This document shows positions 1 to 8,783 of a stretch of 64,000 nucleotides of DNA, in pieces. The position numbers and the translations under genes were made by a program. The notes under the pieces were generated by a model. That model was not told the DNA's origin. It did not search any database and saw only the letters and a list, made by a program, of their open reading frames with translations. The DNA lies in contig JASBTM010000015.1 of NCBI GenBank assembly GCA_030148425.1, positions 57,425-121,424 on the forward strand, given 5' to 3'. Positions within the stretch are counted from its first letter, which is position 1, and each line of letters starts with the position of its first letter. Origin of the DNA: Hyphomicrobium sp. (GTDB lineage Bacteria; Pseudomonadota; Alphaproteobacteria; Rhizobiales; Hyphomicrobiaceae).

Positions 1-228
1 CGTCTCCAACTGCCGACAGCCAATGGCATTCTGCGATCTGTCGTCGGCGGCACATTGATGGGTATCGGAATAGCGCTCATACCCGGCGGGAATGATGGGT
101 TGATCCTCGCAGCGGTTCCGACTCTTTCACCTGGTGGGATAGTCGCCTACCTTCTGATGACGACGACAATCGTCTTCGGATTTGCAGCGCGTGGTAAGTT
201 ATTCCGGCGCTGCCTTTCACGGCCATGA
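1..228 (+). CDS. YeeE/YedE-type sulfur transporter, C-terminal end (partial)
   Basis: The window opens inside this frame and it ends at a TGA at 226-228, so only about 75 residues are visible. They hold two hydrophobic segments and the block GGTLMGIGIALIPGGNDGLI, which resembles the conserved C-terminal repeat of YeeE/YedE membrane proteins (thiosulfate or other sulfur-compound uptake in the inner membrane). The substrate cannot be told from this end. The gene faces the convergent DUF6314 remnant. The family call rests on this one motif. Confidence 0.6.
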   Translation, partial: RLQLPTANGILRSVVGGTLMGIGIALIPGGNDGLILAAVPTLSPGGIVAYLLMTTTIVFGFAARGKLFRRCLSRP

Positions 229-266
229 TAAGGGCAACAGAGGACTTGCCCTCCTGACATGAGCAT

Positions 267-763
267 TTATCCCGACCGGGAATATCGGCTGACTAGCTCG
301 TATGCCTTTGCAGGCCCTTGGACCATGATGACCACTTCAAAGGCCGCCGGCCCCAGAATCCTGTAGGTTGCATGGTAGGTGTCGTCTCCGCAGGCATAGA
401 CGCCACTCGCTTCCAACCCGGTATCCGTCCGCGAGAAACTCACGCTGAGGAACTGCGTCCCGATATGAGGTCCGTCTGCGAACTCGACGACAACACTGTC
501 CTCGCTCAGCGATAGCGATACTGTCGGCACGCGGAGAATACTCTGCCATCTGCCAGTGTGAGAATGCTGCTCTCTCGATAAGCGAGCGCGCCTTCGCCGA
601 AACGGGCGAAGACCGCGTCGCCATGCAGCTGAGCGCCTCCGGGCTCGATATCGCGACGGAGCATCCATGCCCCGCGGAGGTTCTGCAGGATTTGCACGCC
701 CGCCGTCACGAGAGGACCACAGTCACGAGGGCGCAAGCGCCCCTCTGTGGCGGACCGAAGCAC
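267..763 (-). pseudogene. DUF6314 family protein, frameshifted
   Basis: Two overlapping minus-strand frames together make one DUF6314-like protein. The upstream frame gives the N-terminal part (LRGAWMLRRDIEPGG ... RVFSACRQYRYR, then stop). The downstream frame continues it (SEDSVVVEFADGPHIG ... CGDDTYHATYRI ... VQGPAKAYELVSRYSR). The switch falls near 505-515, where one added base would fuse the halves. The N-terminus overlaps the end of the RclC-like gene, so the two were probably co-transcribed. Family function is unknown. A sequencing error would look the same. Confidence 0.55.
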
Positions 764-1211
764 GCAGCAGCACGAGGGACGCCGCTAGCAGAACTGCGTC
801 CTTCAGTAGAAACTGCCCTGGTGCAGCCGAAATCGCAGGAAAGCCGCCGGCAGTCTGCTCCGCGACACCTGGAGTGGTGATGAAAAAGGTCAGCGTGATC
901 AGATATGTCGCCGCTGACATCAGTGCGCCGAGCGCAGAGAAGAGTGGACGAAATGCACCAAGGATCAGAACGAGACCGGTCGATAACTCGATAACGCCGA
1001 TGAAATAGCTTTGCCCCTGCATCCCGAACATGCCCAGCCAATTCATGATCGGGCTGTGTTCGATAAACGGGGCGATACCATAGGCCTCGTACGCTGTGAA
1101 CTTCATCGCGCCGAACCACAGAAATACGATCACGAGAGCCCATCTAAGCAGGCCAAGATCCCTCCGACCGTGCTCGGGGACAAGAAATTCATAACGGTCG
1201 AAAATGCTCAT
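723..1211 (-). CDS. DUF417 / YkgB-RclC-like inner membrane protein
   Basis: This 162-residue protein has about four hydrophobic segments and the family hallmarks FLWFGAMKFTAYEAYGI near residue 35 and FFITTPGV ... FPAISAAPGQFLLKD near residues 110-140. These match the DUF417 family that includes E. coli RclC, an inner-membrane protein needed for reactive-chlorine resistance. A biochemical activity is not established. Its first gene position behind a strong palindrome at 1282-1304, and neighbouring Msr and OsmC genes, fit an oxidant-response role (inference). A second member of the family lies at 43511-44113. Confidence 0.8.
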   Translation of the reverse strand: MSIFDRYEFLVPEHGRRDLGLLRWALVIVFLWFGAMKFTAYEAYGIAPFIEHSPIMNWLGMFGMQGQSYFIGVIELSTGLVLILGAFRPLFSALGALMSAATYLITLTFFITTPGVAEQTAGGFPAISAAPGQFLLKDAVLLAASLVLLRASVRHRGALAPS

Positions 1212-1281
1212 CTAAAATTCCTCAACAGTGGTCCCGTGGGAACGTCACGAACGTCGTCTACGTGCTTCGGGCAGGCGTTGC

Positions 1282-1304
1282 AGTATATGCGCGACGCATA
1301 TACT
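1282..1304. promoter_or_regulatory. Perfect palindrome upstream of the RclC-like gene
   Basis: AGTATATGCG-CGA-CGCATATACT is a perfect 10-3-10 inverted repeat about 70 bases upstream of the start at 1211. Related 19-bp forms occur at 5806-5824 and 5846-5864, and a shorter one at 6843-6857, all with the same 3-base spacer. It is probably the operator of a LysR- or MarR-type regulator encoded in this region. Confidence 0.6.
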
Positions 1305-1449
1305 AATAAGCGAGATATGTCGAGCGGCTGGCTCGCGCTTCGCTGCCTCACGAAGCCATCCTCATCGGCGATGCCTTTACCCAGCAAACGCGCGACCTTG
1401 CGGGATTTTGACTTGATGGGGCTGGCGCTCCGGGTGGGCCTATAGCCCG

Positions 1450-1644
1450 TTGGCAAACGTCCAGCCTGTACGGATGGACGCGGCCCTCGACGAGATAACC
1501 ATGCCGACCGAAATCGTAGCAGCGATCGCCGCAATCCCCGACGTCGTGGAGCACGGACTGTTCCTCAATGGGATTGATACAATCGTGATCGCGCGCGGTG
1601 ACACGATGGAAGTGCGACGCCGGGGGCAAGCGAGGTCTCGCTGA
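1450..1644 (+). pseudogene. Ribose-5-phosphate isomerase A, C-terminal fragment
   Basis: The block AIAAIPDVVEHGLFLNGIDT and the following IVIARGD match the C-terminal end of RpiA, where IPGVVEHGLF is highly conserved. The rest of the roughly 220-residue enzyme is absent, and what precedes the fragment (KRATLRDFDLMG and similar) is not RpiA. It is therefore a leftover from a rearrangement, not a working gene. The flanking stretches 1305-1449 and 1645-1879 hold no gene I can recognise. Confidence 0.55.
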
Positions 1645-1879
1645 TCTGCACCTGCGCGGCCTGGATGACAGCGCTGACGCGGAGTGATTCTCAGGCGCGA
1701 CCTACGGCGATTCCGAGCGAAAAGGCTTGCCCTATAGCCGCCAGGTATCAACGGTTCCGCGGCCTTAGCGAGCCGGACCCGTTTTTTTCGGCGCGCTCGA
1801 TCAGTCGAAATCCTCCGAAACCCTTTTAAAACAGGACATTTTCCACAAGCCGCGCGGCGGAAGAGGACCACGGTATGGC

Positions 1880-2455
1880 TTGCTGTCTATGCTCCGCGCA
1901 CATATAGATGTGGCAATGGATGGACCTCGAGATCGAAACATTTTCGGGGCGTTCGCACTCATGATCAGCGACGACATCGTTCGCGCTAGTTCATCGCGGG
2001 CGCCGGAAGCTGGACCCGCCGCCTCAGCGCTGGCGTTGCTCGCGCACAAGCCCGGGCTCTCGATCCGTATGCTTGCGATCGGGGTGGGCCTTTCACATGC
2101 TGGAACTGTTCGCCTGGTGGATAGATTGGTAAGCGAGGGATTGATCGAGCGTAGGGAGCATTCGACAGACGGGCGCGCGCGATCCCTCTATCTTACTCCA
2201 ACTGGCAAGGTCGCGAGCGACGAGGTCCTGGCCTCGCGCGATCAAGTGATTGCCGAAGGGCTATCGATCCTTAATCCAGACGAACTGAAAACCTTATCGG
2301 ACATCGCTGAACGCGTTCTCCGAAATCGCTTGGAAAACCTCGAGCAGTCATACCGCATCTGCCGCTTGTGCTGCTACGAGGGCTGCACGAACTGCCCCGT
2401 CGATGCCGAATTGCATGAGCGAGGTGTGGACCGCGAGAAGAACGACGACGCGTAG
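1880..2455 (+). CDS. MarR-family regulator with C-terminal cysteine cluster
   Basis: This is a winged-helix regulator. The core FGAFALMISDDIVRA ... LSIRMLAIGVGLSHAGTVRLVDRL and the wing EGLIERREHSTDGRARSLYLTPTG are typical of MarR DNA-binding domains. A C-terminal tail, YRICRLCCYEGCTNCPVDAEL, holds five cysteines in a CxxCC-x3-CxxC pattern, suggesting metal binding or redox sensing. The start is uncertain: TTG 1880, ATG 1889 or ATG 1916 are in frame and none has a clear ribosome site. A CACAT-ATAG-ATGTG palindrome at 1899-1912 would be an autoregulatory site if 1916 is used. Its location in a stress island fits an oxidant or electrophile sensor. Confidence 0.85.
   Translation: MLSMLRAHIDVAMDGPRDRNIFGAFALMISDDIVRASSSRAPEAGPAASALALLAHKPGLSIRMLAIGVGLSHAGTVRLVDRLVSEGLIERREHSTDGRARSLYLTPTGKVASDEVLASRDQVIAEGLSILNPDELKTLSDIAERVLRNRLENLEQSYRICRLCCYEGCTNCPVDAELHERGVDREKNDDA
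1899..1912. promoter_or_regulatory. Small palindrome at the start of the MarR gene
   Basis: CACAT-ATAG-ATGTG is a perfect 5-4-5 inverted repeat ending 3 bases before the in-frame ATG at 1916. It is a candidate autoregulatory site, but it lies inside the coding region if an earlier start is used. Confidence 0.3.
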
Positions 2456-2466
2456 GAGACTCGCAA

Positions 2467-2586
2467 TTGCGGCAGCTCAACGCTGCTCAGATGGCGGGGC
2501 TTCATAATGCCAGCGAGCCTACCATCAGCCGCATTCTTTTGGCTACGCGTCAAGCCGGCCGATCGGGCATGGCGGTCTCATTCTAA
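2467..2586 (+). pseudogene. Helix-turn-helix fragment, possibly recombinase-derived
   Basis: A short frame from a TTG reads LRQLNAAQMAGLHNASEPTI followed by SRILLATRQAGRSGM, then stops. The AAQMAGLHNASEPTISRIL block looks like the C-terminal helix-turn-helix of resolvases or transposases. No catalytic domain is present, so this is at best a remnant. From 2587 to 2851 I see nothing. Confidence 0.25.
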
Positions 2587-2851
2587 TATGTCGGTGATCG
2601 CCCCACTTTTAGCCGCTCAGTTGATCGGAACGCGGTTTCGGAAGCGGCCGTTCAAACCACTCGCTGCATTCCCATTTCTCTATGTCCGATAGGTAGTTTC
2701 GGGGAAAAGCAGTCGGGAACAGGTTTCGGGAACGCATGCTCCGGCAGGAGCGCAGCGCGCGTCCCAAGCGCGTTTTCCCGGTAGAGCTTCCCAATCGGCA
2801 AAGTGCGGGCCACCTCAGACTGCGAACGCGAAAAACCGCCTGGCTGGTCAC

Positions 2852-3877
2852 TCAAGGCAGGGTAACGACGATTTTCGCTGCGGATACACCCGCCTTCAGG
2901 GCTTCCAAGGCAGCCTGGAGCATTTCAAGGCCCTGGCCCACGACCTTCGCCGGAGGGGCGGGGACGAACGTGCGCGCCGCGAGAGCCTGCGGCAGGAATT
3001 CGCGGTAGATCATTGGACCAACCTCGTCATCCTTGAGGCTCGTCCCGGAGATGTGCGTCGCCTCGACTCCAAATGGACGCTCGTCGGGCGGGGCCAGCGT
3101 CGCTGCCACGCGGCGCGAGCCCTCGCATCTCGCAATGACGGCAAAACAGTCTTTCATGTGACCGGTCGCGTGAAGCGTTCCAGCGAGACTGCGCCCGCGC
3201 ATTGCCTCAATCACGTCTTCCACGATGGCTGGACTCGAGTGGTCAAGAACCTCGCTTGCACCCAGCTCCTTCAACAGGCCGGCGTTGCGCGCCGAAGCGG
3301 TGGCGACGCACCTGTAGCCCGACGCCACCGCGAGCTGGATGGCGTTGCAGCCAACGCTCGACGATCCACCCCAGACCAGAACGACCTCTGGACGCGCGGT
3401 CGGCGAGTGTAACGGTGGCGCGAGAGCCAACTGTGTCCTTCCGTAGAGCCCGCTTGCGGCGGTGCCAAGGCCAAGCGGGAGGACTGCCGCATCAGCGAAG
3501 GCCATGTTGTTGGGGATCGGCGCCGCCATGTGGTCCAGCACGATCGTGTGGTGCTGGAACGCACCCTGCGCAGGTTGATTTACGGTTGTCCCGACCGCCT
3601 GTCCGATGACTCGATCGCCGACCTTGAACCGCTCGACCGCGCCACCGACCGCCGCGACCTCACCGGAGACGTCGCTGCCGAGAATCGCGGGATAGTCGAG
3701 CCATGGCAAAAGCGCGACGTCCTGCAGAATCCAGTCGAGTGGGTTGATCGCGATGGCCGCGTTGCGGATCAATATCTCGTTCGCCGCCAGATGCGGCAGA
3801 GCGGTGACACCGATCCTCAGTGGCTGCCTCGGCGCTTTCTGCCAGGCGGCCTGATTAGTCACGGTTTCGGTCATCAT
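2852..3877 (-). CDS. Zinc-independent MDR oxidoreductase (quinone/enoyl reductase-like)
   Basis: The protein, about 341 residues, is a medium-chain dehydrogenase/reductase. It has an N-terminal GroES-like half ([29 protein letters not shown] near residues 65-95) and a C-terminal Rossmann half with [29 protein letters not shown]. No structural-zinc cysteine cluster is visible, so it is probably an NADPH-dependent enoyl or quinone reductase. It is the last gene of a minus-strand run osmC-msrA-mdr; its start overlaps the end of msrA by about 20 bases. ATG 3877 and ATG 3874 are both possible starts. Confidence 0.8.
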   Translation of the reverse strand: MMTETVTNQAAWQKAPRQPLRIGVTALPHLAANEILIRNAAIAINPLDWILQDVALLPWLDYPAILGSDVSGEVAAVGGAVERFKVGDRVIGQAVGTTVNQPAQGAFQHHTIVLDHMAAPIPNNMAFADAAVLPLGLGTAASGLYGRTQLALAPPLHSPTARPEVVLVWGGSSSVGCNAIQLAVASGYRCVATASARNAGLLKELGASEVLDHSSPAIVEDVIEAMRGRSLAGTLHATGHMKDCFAVIARCEGSRRVAATLAPPDERPFGVEATHISGTSLKDDEVGPMIYREFLPQALAARTFVPAPPAKVVGQGLEMLQAALEALKAGVSAAKIVVTLP

Positions 3878-4469
3878 CAACTCTTTTTGTCAAGTATACA
3901 GCTGGGCGTTCGTCTGAGCGGTCCAACCGCCAGGTCGGGCGCACGAAGTGGCAGCTATAGCCCCCAGGATAGCGCACCAGGTATTCTTGGTGCTCTGGCT
4001 CCGCCTCCCAAAAGGGTTCTTCTGGGTTGATCTCCGACACGACCGGGCCAGGCCAGCTTCCTGATGCCTCGATTTCCGCGATGGTTGTGAGGGCGACTTC
4101 CTTCTGCACTTCGGTGGTGTAGAAAATCGCCGATCGATAGCTCGGACCGACATCGCTGCCTTGTTGCTCGTAGGTCGTGGGGTCATGGATCTGGAAGAAG
4201 AGTTCCAAGAGCGAGCGATAGGCGAGAACGGAAGGGTCGAAGGTCACTTCCACTGCTTCCGCATGGCCGTAATGTCTCGCGTAGGTCGGATCAGGCATTT
4301 CTCCGCCTGTGTAACCGACACGCGTCGAAATGACTCCCCTGGCTCGGCGCAGCAAATCCTCCATGCCCCAGAAGCAGCCGCCTGCTAGAATTGCTCGCTC
4401 TGTCGCGGCCGCCCTATTGCCGGTAGGCGATTGGCTCACAGTCCGTTCGCCCTCCTCCGTGTGCGCCAC
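3855..4469 (-). CDS. msrA: Peptide-methionine (S)-S-oxide reductase MsrA (copy 1)
   Basis: MsrA reduces the S epimer of methionine sulfoxide in proteins. The catalytic motif [10 protein letters not shown] (Cys about 32), [34 protein letters not shown] and YRSAIFYTT are all present. I choose the GTG at 4469 because it starts 2 bases after the stop of the osmC fusion gene (4472), suggesting translational coupling; the frame continues upstream but would overlap that gene by 90 bases. The C-terminal tail beyond [10 protein letters not shown] runs into the mdr start. It is one of three MsrA-type genes in the region. Confidence 0.9.
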   Translation of the reverse strand: MAHTEEGERTVSQSPTGNRAAATERAILAGGCFWGMEDLLRRARGVISTRVGYTGGEMPDPTYARHYGHAEAVEVTFDPSVLAYRSLLELFFQIHDPTTYEQQGSDVGPSYRSAIFYTTEVQKEVALTTIAEIEASGSWPGPVVSEINPEEPFWEAEPEHQEYLVRYPGGYSCHFVRPTWRLDRSDERPAVYLTKRVDDDRNRD

Positions 4470-4471
4470 GG

Positions 4472-5704
4472 TCAAGCCAGCCTCGCGGGATCCGCAGCCT
4501 GACTGGCGCTCAAGAGCTCGGTCTGCACGTCCGAACCCCGGATGAGACTCAGATCGACGGGACATCGATCAGCGATCGCGAGGATCCGAGCGCGCTGATC
4601 ATCACTCAGCGGCCCATCGAGGACAATGGTGCGGGTGAACCGGTCGGGTGGCATCATGTCCGGCACCTTCTCGTGCTGCACGGTCGTGCTCGCCCGTTCG
4701 AGCGGAAAGCCCTTGCGGTTCGCATAGAGACGCATCGTCATCACCGTGCAGGCTGCGAGGCCGGCAGATACGAGTTCGTAGGGAGATAGTCCGGTCCCGA
4801 GGCCACCGACCGATGCTGGCTCGTCGGCGAACAGAGTGTGCTCGCCGCTGCGGACCTTGAGCTGGAACGTCCCTGCAAGAGTTTCGGTGGCGACGACGCC
4901 CTCCGCAACCTCGACCTGCGGAAGATCCGCGCTGAGTGGTGGGAGAAAGCGGCTCGCCCAAACCGCCACCATGGCCGCGGCGTAGTTCGCGTCCGCGACG
5001 TCGGTGAGAAGGTGATCCGCGTTGTCGAGCGAGATGAAGCTTTTAGGGTGCCTGGACGCGACGAAGATGCGCGACGCGTGGTCGATGCCGACCACCTGAT
5101 CCAGCGGAGAGTGCATGACCAGCACCGGCCGTCGCAGGGAGGCAATGGCCTTCTCGACGTCGATCCCCTCAACCGCCTCAAGGAACCCTCGGCGAATGAG
5201 GAAGGGCCTACCGGCAATCTCCACCGAGGCCTCGCCCTCGCTCGCGATGGTGTCCAGATCATTCGGTCCGAAGAGGCGCAAGATATGCTGAAGGTCGGCC
5301 GGCGCACCAATCGTCGCTACCGCCGCAATATCAGGCATGTCGGCGGCGGCTACGATCGCAGCGGTGCCACCCAGGCTGTGCCCGACGAGGAGGGACGGTG
5401 ACATGCCCGCCGCCGCCATCGCCTTTGCGGCGGCCCGAAGGTCCTCGACGTCCGACGCGAAGTTCACAGGTTCTCCCGTCCCACCGCCGATCCCGGTCCC
5501 GGCGAAATCGAACCTCAAGACCCCGATGCCCGCACGCGACAGCGCGCGCGAGATGTGAACAGCGGCGCGACTGTCTTTCCCGCACGTGAAGCAGTGGGCG
5601 AAGATCGCCCAGCCCCGCGGCGTCCCTTCCGGCGGTTCGAGGTGCCCGGACAGCGGAGAGCCAGCCCCACTGACAAACGTAAATGATCTTCCTGCCATGT
5701 CCAT
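4472..5704 (-). CDS. Alpha/beta hydrolase-OsmC fusion protein
   Basis: This 410-residue protein joins two domains. Residues 1-255 are an alpha/beta hydrolase ([24 protein letters not shown], nucleophile elbow GHSLGG with Ser about 110, [17 protein letters not shown]). Residues 265-400 are an OsmC domain with the two peroxidatic-type cysteines in [15 protein letters not shown] and [10 protein letters not shown]. OsmC proteins are thiol peroxidases for organic hydroperoxides; this fusion architecture is widespread. ATG 5704 has a GGAGG four bases upstream and is preferred to the longer frame from 5791. It faces the lysR gene across a region with two palindromes, and msrA follows directly. Confidence 0.9.
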   Translation of the reverse strand: MDMAGRSFTFVSGAGSPLSGHLEPPEGTPRGWAIFAHCFTCGKDSRAAVHISRALSRAGIGVLRFDFAGTGIGGGTGEPVNFASDVEDLRAAAKAMAAAGMSPSLLVGHSLGGTAAIVAAADMPDIAAVATIGAPADLQHILRLFGPNDLDTIASEGEASVEIAGRPFLIRRGFLEAVEGIDVEKAIASLRRPVLVMHSPLDQVVGIDHASRIFVASRHPKSFISLDNADHLLTDVADANYAAAMVAVWASRFLPPLSADLPQVEVAEGVVATETLAGTFQLKVRSGEHTLFADEPASVGGLGTGLSPYELVSAGLAACTVMTMRLYANRKGFPLERASTTVQHEKVPDMMPPDRFTRTIVLDGPLSDDQRARILAIADRCPVDLSLIRGSDVQTELLSASQAADPARLA

Positions 5705-5805
5705 CAAACCTCCAGCACGCGGCTTGGCGGTTGCGCTCTCAGAACCTTCGACGGAGCTGAGCGGAGCGCACCGCCAACCGGTAATCGTCATCTCAGGCTA
5801 TCATT

Positions 5806-5824
5806 TATATGTCTGGCGCATATA
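5806..5824. promoter_or_regulatory. Operator-like palindrome, osmC side
   Basis: TATATGTCTGGCGCATATA has the half-sites TATATG and CGCATATA in the same 19-bp frame as the perfect palindrome at 1282-1304. It lies between the osmC fusion gene and the divergent lysR remnant. Confidence 0.5.
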
Positions 5825-5845
5825 GACAAGCCCCTATATCATGAT

Positions 5846-5864
5846 TATATGCGCCAAGCATACT
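5846..5864. promoter_or_regulatory. Operator-like palindrome, lysR side
   Basis: TATATGCGCCAAGCATACT matches the 1282-1304 palindrome at most positions with the same spacing. It overlaps the upstream in-frame ATG at 5849, which argues that lysR starts later, at 5933. Two such sites in a divergent promoter are typical of a LysR regulator controlling itself and its neighbour. Confidence 0.5.
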
Positions 5865-5932
5865 TCTGCGACCTGCTTTCCAAAGGCGGTCTCACGGAAG
5901 AGGTATCAGTCAGGCGCGTGGGCCAAAGGACT

Positions 5933-6807
5933 ATGGAACTCAATCAAGTCAGCTATTTCATCAACTTGGCCGAGACGCTGAATTTCACAGCGGCCGCTCG
6001 CTTGAGCGGTGTGTCACAGCCAAGTCTGACCCGCGCGATCCGCCGCTTGGAAGATGAGCTTGGCGGGCCGCTGATCTATCGCGACGGGAAGAACAGCCGC
6101 CTGACTGGCCTTGGCCATGACGTCGAGGCAGAATTCCGGCGCATGGTGGTCGCGATGAAGAGCGTTCGCAATCACTCGGAGCACTGGGCGATGGGGGGCA
6201 CCGCGTGCTGGATGTCGCCGTCGCGCCCACCGTCGGACCAAAGGAATTTACGGCATTCTTCGAGAGCGCATTGGCGGAGATGCCATCCATCGAAATTAAG
6301 CTGCACTCGCTCCAGTCGAACGAGGACACATCGGAGGTGCTTTCAGGAAAATACCACGCGTGCATCATGCCGCGTGAAACAAGACCGGAACGCAAGCTGG
6401 ATGTGCATCCTCTATTTCGGGAGCGCTTCGTGCTCGGCTGTTCTGCAAACCATCCCTTGGCGGCCAACGAGATCGTGCGCGGCGAAGACCTGCTCGAGTT
6501 TCCATTCGTCGATCGCCTGAAATGCGAGTTTCGCGATCGGATCCTCGATCACTTCGCGCGACGGGACTTGCTCATGCGACCTCGCTTTCGATCAGATCGC
6601 GAGGACTGGGTGCAACGGGTCGTCGCTGACGGCCACGCCATATGCATTCTTCCGGAACGATCGCCGACCGTGCAAGGCCTCGTGACTCGGCCGATCGACG
6701 GATTTGTCTTGGAGCGCGAAGTCGTGATCGCGACAGTATCCGGCTCCACGGCAACGGTCGAGATACGGAACATCGCGCAGCTGGCAGCCCGGTACGAGTG
6801 GAACTGA
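5933..6807 (+). pseudogene. LysR-family regulator, frameshifted at a G6 tract
   Basis: The N-terminal helix-turn-helix (MELNQVSYFINLAETLNFTA, then SQPSLTRAIRRLEDEL) begins at ATG 5933. After WAMGG the frame is lost and the effector domain (HRVLDVAVAPTVGPKEFTAF ... HAICILPERSPTVQGL) continues one frame over to 6807. The switch is in a run of six G at 6193-6198, and a seventh G would restore a full protein of about 290 residues. This can be a sequencing error, a decayed gene or a slippage switch. The intact protein would be the natural regulator of the divergent osmC-msrA-mdr run and of msrB-msrA downstream. Confidence 0.75.
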
Positions 6808-6842
6808 ATCACGACGTGAAGAGCTTCGGCGCTATGGAAACT

Positions 6843-6857
6843 ATACGCGCAGCGTAT
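6843..6857. promoter_or_regulatory. Operator-like palindrome upstream of msrB
   Basis: ATACGC-GCA-GCGTAT is a perfect 6-3-6 inverted repeat about 100 bases upstream of msrB. It keeps the ATA half-site ends and 3-base spacer of the other palindromes in the region, and ATAC-N7-GTAT is a classic LysR-type box. Confidence 0.45.
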
Positions 6858-6953
6858 TGGATAAATCTGGGGCGCACTGCGATAGTCGGCGCAATGACTG
6901 CAAAGATAAATGACAGCGTGTCGAGCTCTCTAGATTAAGTATTGGAGACTATC

Positions 6954-7397
6954 ATGAAGTTTGAGAAGTCACAGGCAGCAGTTGACCGCCTGACCCCCGA
7001 GCAACGCCGGATTACCCAGGATTCGGGGACCGAAAGGCCCTTCACGGGTGAGCACAACGACAACAAGGAGCCTGGCATCTACGTCGACATAGTGTCGGGA
7101 GAGCCGCTGTTCGCTTCAACGGACAAGTTCGATTCGGGTACTGGCTGGCCCAGCTTCACCAAGCCGATCGTTCCGGCAAACGTGAACGAGGTGCGGGACA
7201 GTGCACACGGCATGGTCCGGACGGAGGTCAGGTCGGTACACGCCGACAGCCATCTGGGCCACGTGTTCCCGGACGGTCCTTCCGACCGCGGCGGTCTGCG
7301 CTACTGCATCAACTCTGCGTCCCTTCGCTTCATCCCGCGCGACGAGATGGAGTCCGAGGGATACGGTGAATATCTCGATCAAGTAGAGGAGGCTTAA
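6954..7397 (+). CDS. msrB: Peptide-methionine (R)-S-oxide reductase MsrB
   Basis: MsrB reduces the R epimer of methionine sulfoxide. The signature blocks [48 protein letters not shown] and catalytic [11 protein letters not shown] (Cys about 118) are all present in 147 residues. The usual two CxxC zinc pairs are missing: the place of CxxCG before the LF is taken by [10 protein letters not shown]. This is therefore a zinc-free form. ATG 6954 follows a TGGAG site; an in-frame TTG at 6942 overlaps that site and is less likely. The msrA at 7399 follows directly, so both epimers are covered by one operon. Confidence 0.95.
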   Translation: MKFEKSQAAVDRLTPEQRRITQDSGTERPFTGEHNDNKEPGIYVDIVSGEPLFASTDKFDSGTGWPSFTKPIVPANVNEVRDSAHGMVRTEVRSVHADSHLGHVFPDGPSDRGGLRYCINSASLRFIPRDEMESEGYGEYLDQVEEA

Positions 7398-7398
7398 C

Positions 7399-7938
7399 AT
7401 GCATCAGCGCGCTGTTCTCGCAGGAGGATGTTTCTGGGGCATGCAGGATCTGATCCGCAAGCGGCCCGGCATCATCTCGACCCGTGTGGGTTACACGGGC
7501 GGCGATATTCCGAACGCCACGTATCGTAATCACGGCACGCATGCCGAGGGGATCGAGATTGTCTTCGACCCGACAGTGACGAGCTACCGGAACATCCTGG
7601 AATTCTTCTTCCAGATCCACGATCCGACGACGCTGAACCGCCAGGGCAATGATCGTGGGCTCTCCTACCGGTCGGGCATCTATTATGTCGACGAGGAGCA
7701 GAAGCGCGTCGCCGAGGATACGATCGCCGATGTGGATGCCTCGGGGCTGTGGGATGGCAAAGTGGTGACCGAGGTCCAGCCGGTCGGCGAGTTCTGGGAG
7801 GCCGAGCCCGATCACCAGGATTATCTGGAGAAGCGCCCGGGCGGCTACACCTGCCACTTCGTCCGTCCCGGCTGGGTGCTTCCGAAGCGCCAAAAGGTTG
7901 ACGACGTACAGCCAGCGGCCGGGACCGCGGCGGAATAG
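7399..7938 (+). CDS. msrA: Peptide-methionine (S)-S-oxide reductase MsrA (copy 2)
   Basis: A compact 179-residue MsrA starting two codons before the sheet that leads to the active site, [10 protein letters not shown] (Cys11). [37 protein letters not shown] and [20 protein letters not shown] follow in the usual order. The start ATG has GAGGAGG upstream and lies just after the msrB stop. It is close to copy 1 at 3855-4469, so the two probably arose by duplication or were acquired together. A recycling cysteine may be that in TCHFVRP. Confidence 0.95.
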   Translation: MHQRAVLAGGCFWGMQDLIRKRPGIISTRVGYTGGDIPNATYRNHGTHAEGIEIVFDPTVTSYRNILEFFFQIHDPTTLNRQGNDRGLSYRSGIYYVDEEQKRVAEDTIADVDASGLWDGKVVTEVQPVGEFWEAEPDHQDYLEKRPGGYTCHFVRPGWVLPKRQKVDDVQPAAGTAAE

Positions 7939-8078
7939 GCTTCACTGCCGTTGCCACTGCGCCGGTCCGGTCCGCAATCTTCGTGACCGCGTCGTTCAGC
8001 GACGCGGTCATCGAACCCTACTTCAGAGTGACGGCTCGTTCCAGTCAGTCGCCATCGCAACACCAGGATCGCAGATTT

Positions 8079-8783
8079 ATGCCAGACCTCTCGTCCTTTC
8101 CGATCACGCAGCGCTGGCCGGCATCTCATCCCGATCGCCTGCAACTCTACGCAGCCCCTACGCCCAATGGCGTCAAGGTCTCGATCATGCTTGAGGAGAC
8201 TGGCCTGGCGTACGAGCCCCACCTGATCGACATCTCGAACAACGAGTCGAAGGATCCGGCGTTCGTGTCGCTGAACCCGAACGGACGCATACCGGCGATC
8301 ATCGATCCGGCTGGCCCTGACGGTAGACCCATCGCCTTATGGGAATCCGGTGCGATCCTCCTCTATCTGGCCGACAAGACGGGTCAGTTCATCTCCACCG
8401 AACCAGGCCAGCGTTACGAGACCCTAGCGTGGGTGTTCTTTCAGATGTCGGCCATCGGGCCGATGTTCGGTCAGCTCGGCTTCTTCCTGCGATTTGGCGG
8501 CAAGGACTATGAGGACAAGCGGCCGCAACAGCGCTTTATCGACGAATCCACGCGTCTGCTGGGGATTCTGGATCGCCGGCTGGAAGGCCGCGACTGGATC
8601 GTCGACGACTATTCGATCGCGGACATCGCGACGCTCGGCTGGGTGAATGCGCTGGTGGAATTCTACGCTGCGGGTGACATCCTTGGCCTCAGCAGCTTTT
8701 CGAACGTCCGCGCATGGCTTGGACGCGGGCTGGCTCGACCGGCCGTCCAGCGTGGCCTCCACATTCCCGCGAGGCCAGCATGA
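8079..8783 (+). CDS. Glutathione S-transferase family protein (YfcG/Ure2-like)
   Basis: The N-terminal thioredoxin-like domain reads LQLYAAPTPNGVKVSIMLEE, then NPNGRIPAIIDP and LWESGAILLYLADK, the cis-proline and Glu-Ser glutathione contacts. The C-terminal all-alpha domain has RDWIVDDYSIADIATLGWV, the usual N-capping box. The TxNGxKV opening is the pattern of the YfcG/Ure2-like group, which often has disulfide-reductase activity. ATG 8079 is chosen because the frame upstream lacks GST homology. It overlaps corA by 4 bases (ATGA), so the two are co-translated. Confidence 0.9.
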   Translation: MPDLSSFPITQRWPASHPDRLQLYAAPTPNGVKVSIMLEETGLAYEPHLIDISNNESKDPAFVSLNPNGRIPAIIDPAGPDGRPIALWESGAILLYLADKTGQFISTEPGQRYETLAWVFFQMSAIGPMFGQLGFFLRFGGKDYEDKRPQQRFIDESTRLLGILDRRLEGRDWIVDDYSIADIATLGWVNALVEFYAAGDILGLSSFSNVRAWLGRGLARPAVQRGLHIPARPA

